Shown in pieces: positions 62,590 to 64,000 of a stretch of 64,000 nt of DNA. The stretch is from positions 1-64,000 of the forward strand of contig NZ_QRZF01000013.1 in assembly GCF_003464595.1 (NCBI RefSeq). Direction: 5' to 3'. The notes under the pieces are model-generated. The model was given only the letters and a program-made list of their open reading frames with translations. It was not told where the DNA came from and did not search any database. Source of the stretch: Bacteroides intestinalis (GTDB taxonomy: Bacteria > Bacteroidota > Bacteroidia > Bacteroidales > Bacteroidaceae). The stretch's first letter is position 1. Every line of letters starts with the position of its first letter. The translations under genes and the position numbers were made by a program.

Positions 62590-64000
62590 TTAATAATCGA
62601 TCCATGTAGAGGTCTGTTCCAGAGTGCCGTTATTCTTCCTTAACTCGTCATTCGAAACAGGTATCATGTACATTCTTTCTGTGAACTTACCCTTCTTGTC
62701 ATACAGCTTCACCGGTTCATATCTCTTTCTGCCGGTGTTAGTATCCAGATATATATCCATACCATAGATATCTCTGTTTTCAGTCTCCATCGCAATCTTC
62801 CAACGACGCACATCGAAAATTCTATGAGACTCGAAAGCAAATTCTACACGGCGCTCATTATAAAGACGCTGTCTCAGATCCTCTCCTGTCACAGTAGAAG
62901 AAATACCCGGCATGTTAACACGGCTACGCACCTTATTCATATACTCTCTGCAAGCATCTTCATTACCCAATTCGAACATAGCTTCCGCATAATTCAAATA
63001 GATTTCAGCAAGACGGAAGTATGGCCATGGAATGACACATTTAATCTCCCAACCAATAGCCTGATCAGCTTCTGGCATAAACTTACGGAGCACATAGTTT
63101 GTACGTGGGTTATCTCCACTTTGCTTATAAGAGTCATATCCCCAGGTCTGTTGATCTTCGGCAATCCACATTTCATGAGTAACATCACGATAAACGGCAC
63201 CGTCATGAATTACAGTAGCATCCATACGTGGATCGCGGTCAGCGTAAGGATTCTGAGGATCATAGCCGGACTCCTCATTAAGCACCTTCTCGCCGTTCAC
63301 CCATTTGAATGCAGGCAGACCGGTTGACTGCATATCATAATCATCCACCAAGTTTTGTGAAGGACCATTGCTTGCGAACCATCCTCCATAGCCTCCCCAG
63401 CGGCGTCCCAAATTATCCATAGGAGCATCGTGTCCATTGGTAGAGGTAAAGTTACGACCCCAAATCCACTCTTTGTTCAATATTCCGGAAGTCAATCTGA
63501 AGCTTTCGCCATAATCAGGATACAACTCATAGGTATTACCGGCCTTATCCATGAATTCTTTTGCAGCGTCAGCTGCTTTCTGCCACTTGGCCTTATCATT
63601 GCTTGGATTGAACAGTGGAGATGCCATATAGAGATAAGTACGTGACAGCAATGCACGACATACGTCCTGGGTAGCCCTACCAAAATTGGCGTTGTCGGTG
63701 TAATAAGTTTGAGGAAGAGCCGGAATGGCTTCATTAATCAGTCTCTCGATTTCGGTTACACACTCATCAAGGGTGTTACGAGTGAACGTAACGGAAGAGG
63801 CATCCTCAAGACTGTAACATTCATTGATAATAGGCACTCCGCCATAGCGGGTAATCAATTGGAAATAAATCCATGCCTTCAAAAATTTTGCTTCTGCTAC
63901 CAGACAATCCTTATTACCCATATTGAGGGTAGTATTATTCATTTTTTCAATGAACAGATTAATCTTTCGGATATACTGGTATCCTGTATTCCAATAATCC
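62590..64000 (-). CDS. SusD-like (RagB) nutrient-binding lipoprotein, 5' end outside
   Basis: 469 residues are visible; the frame runs to the window end with no stop (DYWNTGYQYIRKINLFIEKM precedes the ATG at 63942, which is internal). LVAEAKFLKAWIYFQLITRYGGVPI and RLAEIYLNYAEAMFELGNED are hallmarks of SusD/RagB proteins, and FDVRRWKIAME near the C-terminus is also typical. It binds glycans at the cell surface with a SusC-type transporter, expected just beyond the window. The lipobox is outside. Confidence 0.94.
   Translation of the reverse strand, partial: DYWNTGYQYIRKINLFIEKMNNTTLNMGNKDCLVAEAKFLKAWIYFQLITRYGGVPIINECYSLEDASSVTFTRNTLDECVTEIERLINEAIPALPQTYYTDNANFGRATQDVCRALLSRTYLYMASPLFNPSNDKAKWQKAADAAKEFMDKAGNTYELYPDYGESFRLTSGILNKEWIWGRNFTSTNGHDAPMDNLGRRWGGYGGWFASNGPSQNLVDDYDMQSTGLPAFKWVNGEKVLNEESGYDPQNPYADRDPRMDATVIHDGAVYRDVTHEMWIAEDQQTWGYDSYKQSGDNPRTNYVLRKFMPEADQAIGWEIKCVIPWPYFRLAEIYLNYAEAMFELGNEDACREYMNKVRSRVNMPGISSTVTGEDLRQRLYNERRVEFAFESHRIFDVRRWKIAMETENRDIYGMDIYLDTNTGRKRYEPVKLYDKKGKFTERMYMIPVSNDELRKNNGTLEQTSTWIDY

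Overview
The window is a chromosomal segment of a gut-type Bacteroidota, most likely a Bacteroides species. The main reasons are the Bacteroides-style promoters (TTTG, a 19-21 base gap, then TAnnTTTG), a polysaccharide utilization locus with a SusD-like lipoprotein and a one-protein hybrid two-component regulator, and a run of housekeeping genes with Bacteroidetes-only families (DUF4494, DUF4835, DUF3127, DUF4348-like). No rRNA, CRISPR array, transposase or integrase was seen. One tRNA gene (Asp, GTC) is present.

Layout. 1-517 is a gene-free leader with two precise short-period repeat arrays (32 bp and 22 bp), followed by DUF4494, a YggS-type PLP protein and a dihydroorotate-dehydrogenase-like enzyme. 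2.8-7.9 kb holds a CapD/WbpM-type nucleotide-sugar dehydratase, PIN-PhoH, folC and ridA; the last two overlap tail to tail. 8.2-16.5 kb is a minus-strand block: a TPR protein with a degenerate trypsin-like domain, rlmB, recN, DUF4835, coaBC, a DnaQ-like exonuclease and dnaN. 16.7-24 kb holds an OB-like DUF3127 protein with an SSB-like tail, a DUF3352-like membrane protein, and a minus-strand run tdh, DUF4348-like, murB, metallo-hydrolase, with kbl divergent from tdh; tdh and kbl together degrade threonine to glycine and acetyl-CoA. 24-27.4 kb has an orphan histidine kinase with a periplasmic binding domain, ferritin, and a frameshifted amidase pseudogene. 27.7-34.8 kb is one minus-strand amino-acid block: purU, hisH, hisA, hisF, hisIE, an FtsE-like ATPase, lysC, lysA.

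From the tRNA (35.1 kb) onward the content is accessory: an outer-membrane beta-barrel receptor, a DUF4377 lipoprotein, two secreted alpha/beta hydrolases facing each other, a methyltransferase, an Fpg/Nei-like protein lacking the catalytic proline and paired with a zinc-ribbon AraC regulator, a DUF6268 barrel with a LytTR/LytS-type two-component pair, and an AraC/PPOX pair. 49.8-64 kb is a polysaccharide utilization locus read on the minus strand (SusD-like, cut by the window edge; GH95; GH43; a TIM-barrel/DUF1080 fusion; a broken DUF1080 gene; an intact DUF1080 gene), closed by a convergent hybrid two-component regulator. The pairing of DUF1080 proteins with GH95 and GH43 suggests exo-acting removal of fucose or galactose and pentose side chains plus a 3-keto-sugar type step, but the substrate cannot be read from the sequence.

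The most unusual signals are non-coding: the two repeat arrays in the first 330 bases, a near-identical palindrome-plus-promoter cassette in front of both DUF4494 and folC, and several intergenic hairpins whose arms are themselves short tandem repeats (one has exact 11-bp periodicity in both arms).
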